Assembly: GCF_001542915.1 (NCBI RefSeq)
Contig: NZ_LNNH01000018.1
Location: 24,933 to 88,932, forward strand
DNA: 64,000 nt
Reading direction: 5' to 3'
Source: Peribacillus simplex
GTDB taxonomy: Bacteria > Bacillota > Bacilli > Bacillales > DSM-1321
The number at the start of each line of letters is the position of its first letter. The stretch's first letter is position 1. The notes beneath the pieces were generated by a model. The model was given only the letters and a program-made list of their open reading frames with translations. It made no database searches and was not told the DNA's origin. Both the position numbers and the translations under genes were made by a program. Below are positions 62,419 through 64,000 of the stretch, in pieces.

Positions 62419-63822
62419 ATGTTCAATTCAATTGGTGTCATTGGTTTAGGAGTTATGGGCAGCAATATCGCCTTAAATATGGCTAGTAAAGGGGAACAAG
62501 TAGCCGTCTATAACTATACAAGAGATTTAACGGACCAGCTTGTTGCAAAGCTGGACGGTCAGTCGCTCCATCCGTATTACGAAATCCAGGACTTTGTTCA
62601 GTCACTGGAAGCCCCAAGAAAGATTTTCCTGATGGTGACGGCAGGCAAGGCGATCGACTCGGTGATCACATCATTGCTTCCTCATCTTGAATCAGGCGAT
62701 ATTATCATGGACGGCGGTAACTCCCATTATGTTGATACGGAACGCAGATATGATGAATTGAAACCTAAAGGCATCAGTTATTTAGGCGTTGGTGTTTCTG
62801 GCGGGGAAGTCGGGGCATTAAAGGGGCCTTCAATCATGCCAGGTGGCGATAAAGACGCCTATGAAAAAGTCGCTCCGATCCTGACGAAAATCGCGGCCAA
62901 AGTAAATGAAGAGCCTTGCTGTACCTATATCGGTCCAAAGGGATCAGGTCATTTTGTGAAAATGGTGCATAACGGGATCGAGTATGCAGATATGCAATTA
63001 ATCGCCGAAGCTTACACTTTCCTAAGAGAAAGACTCCATTTGGAAGTGAATGAAATTGCTGACATCTTTGAAACATGGAACCAAGGCGAACTGAAAAGTT
63101 ATTTAATCGAAATAACAGCCGAAATTTTAAGGAAAAAAGATGAAGTAACGGGCTTACCATTGATCGATGTGATTCTCGATAAAGCCGGACAAAAGGGAAC
63201 GGGTAAATGGACGAGCATGCAGGCCATCGATAATGGAATACCTGCTTCGATTATTACAGAAGCTTTGTTTGCACGTTACATATCCGCTCTAAAAGAGGAA
63301 CGGATGAATGCCGAAAACATCCTGACGGGCCCTGAGAACGTTGGGCAAGAACTCGATAAAAATGAGTGGATCGACTACATCAGACAGGCATTATATATGG
63401 GAAAGGTTTGTGCCTACGCGCAAGGCTTCACGCAATATAAAATGTCTTCTGAACTTTACGGCTGGGATTTGCCTTTGAAGGATATTGCGCTGATTTTCCG
63501 CGGTGGCTGCATCATCCGTGCCGAATTTTTAAATGTCATCAGTGAAGCCTATCAAGAGCAGCCGAATCTGGCAAATTTATTAATCTCACCATACTTTGCC
63601 GAAAAGGTTACCGACTATCAGGCAGGATTGCGAAAGGTTGTTTGTGAGGGGATAATATCCGGTATCTCGTTCCCTTGTTTAAGCTCTTCACTCAATTTTT
63701 ACGATAGTTACCGAAAAGGCATCTCAAACGCTAACATCTTGCAGGCACAACGTGATTACTTTGGTGCACATACCTATGAACGTCGTGATTTGGCAGGAGT
63801 CTTTCACACAGACTGGCAGTGA
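62419..63822 (+). CDS. gntZ: 6-phosphogluconate dehydrogenase, decarboxylating
   Basis: This 467-aa enzyme oxidises 6-phosphogluconate to ribulose 5-phosphate and CO2, following the kinase in the pathway. The Rossmann start is GLGVMGSNIALNMASKGEQV; DGGNSHYVDTERR, GVGVSGGEVGALKGPSIMPGG and FVKMVHNGIEYADMQLIAEAY hold the substrate-binding and catalytic Lys/Asn residues. The C-terminus RRDLAGVFHTDWQ is the family's ending. Ribosome site AAAGGAGAAG. It is last in the operon, closed by two terminators. Confidence 0.94.
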   Translation: MFNSIGVIGLGVMGSNIALNMASKGEQVAVYNYTRDLTDQLVAKLDGQSLHPYYEIQDFVQSLEAPRKIFLMVTAGKAIDSVITSLLPHLESGDIIMDGGNSHYVDTERRYDELKPKGISYLGVGVSGGEVGALKGPSIMPGGDKDAYEKVAPILTKIAAKVNEEPCCTYIGPKGSGHFVKMVHNGIEYADMQLIAEAYTFLRERLHLEVNEIADIFETWNQGELKSYLIEITAEILRKKDEVTGLPLIDVILDKAGQKGTGKWTSMQAIDNGIPASIITEALFARYISALKEERMNAENILTGPENVGQELDKNEWIDYIRQALYMGKVCAYAQGFTQYKMSSELYGWDLPLKDIALIFRGGCIIRAEFLNVISEAYQEQPNLANLLISPYFAEKVTDYQAGLRKVVCEGIISGISFPCLSSSLNFYDSYRKGISNANILQAQRDYFGAHTYERRDLAGVFHTDWQ

Positions 63823-63866
63823 TGTATCAGTCAGTACAATGGCTTAAAGAGTAAAGATATCGATTT

Positions 63867-63897
63867 AAAAAGACCACTTTAGAAGTGGTCTTTTTAG
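63867..63897 (+). terminator. gnt operon terminator
   Basis: AAAAAGACCACTT (63867-63879) pairs with AAGTGGTCTTTTT (63883-63895), a perfect 13-bp stem with a 3-nt loop and T run. Confidence 0.85.
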
Positions 63898-63906
63898 TTG
63901 GTAGAC

Positions 63907-63946
63907 AAAAGGGGTTCGGAATTAAAAAATTCCGAACCCCTTTTGA
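63907..63946. terminator. Second, bidirectional terminator
   Basis: AAAAGGGGTTCGGAATT (63907-63923) pairs perfectly with 63928-63944 around a 4-nt loop. A and T runs on both sides suggest it also ends a converging gene beyond the window. Confidence 0.8.
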
Positions 63947-64000
63947 AATTCCTTTGAAATTTTGACCAAAGGTTACGAGATTTGGGCTCTTCGAGCCACT

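Overview
The window looks like chromosome of a low-G+C, endospore-forming Bacillaceae. The evidence is a gntR-gntK-gntP-gntZ operon in the Bacillus subtilis order with its palindromic operator, a SpoIIP-type sporulation hydrolase, a ykfB/ykfC muropeptide pair, YesMN/LplAB-type carbohydrate modules, Bacillus-type promoters, CcpA (cre) sites and T-tailed terminators. A Peribacillus/'Bacillus simplex'-like host is my best guess from overall impression, not from a search.

Region 1 (1-11.2 kb) is an AT-rich accessory island. It opens with a 1775-residue protein that fuses an archaeo-eukaryotic primase (AEP) domain to a reverse transcriptase (RT) with an intact YVDD box, followed by about 1000 residues of unassigned sequence. 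This is very likely an anti-phage RT of the UG/DRT class. Next come a ribbon-helix-helix (RHH) protein, a 260-bp field of phased direct repeats and palindromes, three minus-strand genes of conjugation type (VirB6/TrbL-like membrane protein, lipoprotein, 59-aa protein) and the C-terminal stump of a tyrosine integrase. I read this as the wreck of an integrative or plasmid element.

Region 2 (11.2-26.3 kb) is ordinary chromosome. It holds a MocR-type regulator and MFS transporter sharing one inverted-repeat operator, a DMT transporter, a GNAT, a DUF1878-like gene, a catabolite-controlled muropeptide operon (DUF3870, DUF819 transporter, dipeptide epimerase, NlpC/P60 endopeptidase) and a large hybrid histidine kinase.

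Region 3 (26.3-47.4 kb) is a nearly complete N-glycan utilisation locus. A secreted GH85 endoglycosidase releases high-mannose glycans, a YesMN-like two-component system senses them, and an LplB/YtcP/LplA-like ABC transporter imports them. Two GH38 and one GH125 alpha-mannosidases and a GH1 enzyme take them apart, and two ROK kinases phosphorylate the sugars. All genes read in one direction.

Region 4 (47.6-58.6 kb) holds spoIIP with an overlapping 54-aa membrane protein, small redox and housekeeping genes (SnoaL, NmrA, DsbA/FrnE, DinB, nucleotidyltransferase, YrdB), an IS1182-type transposase stump, and an M20 amidohydrolase with a DUF3100 membrane pair. Region 5 (58.6-63.9 kb) is the gluconate operon.

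Across regions 1, 2 and 4, six same-strand copies of a 65-135-bp element recur. It is a conserved ACATGTGAA-type box followed by a GGCCTCCCAC...GTGGGAGGCC hairpin. Two of the copies flank a decayed duplicate of the DUF1878-like gene. The element is not explained by any ordinary feature and is one of the two most interesting signals, with the AEP-RT gene.
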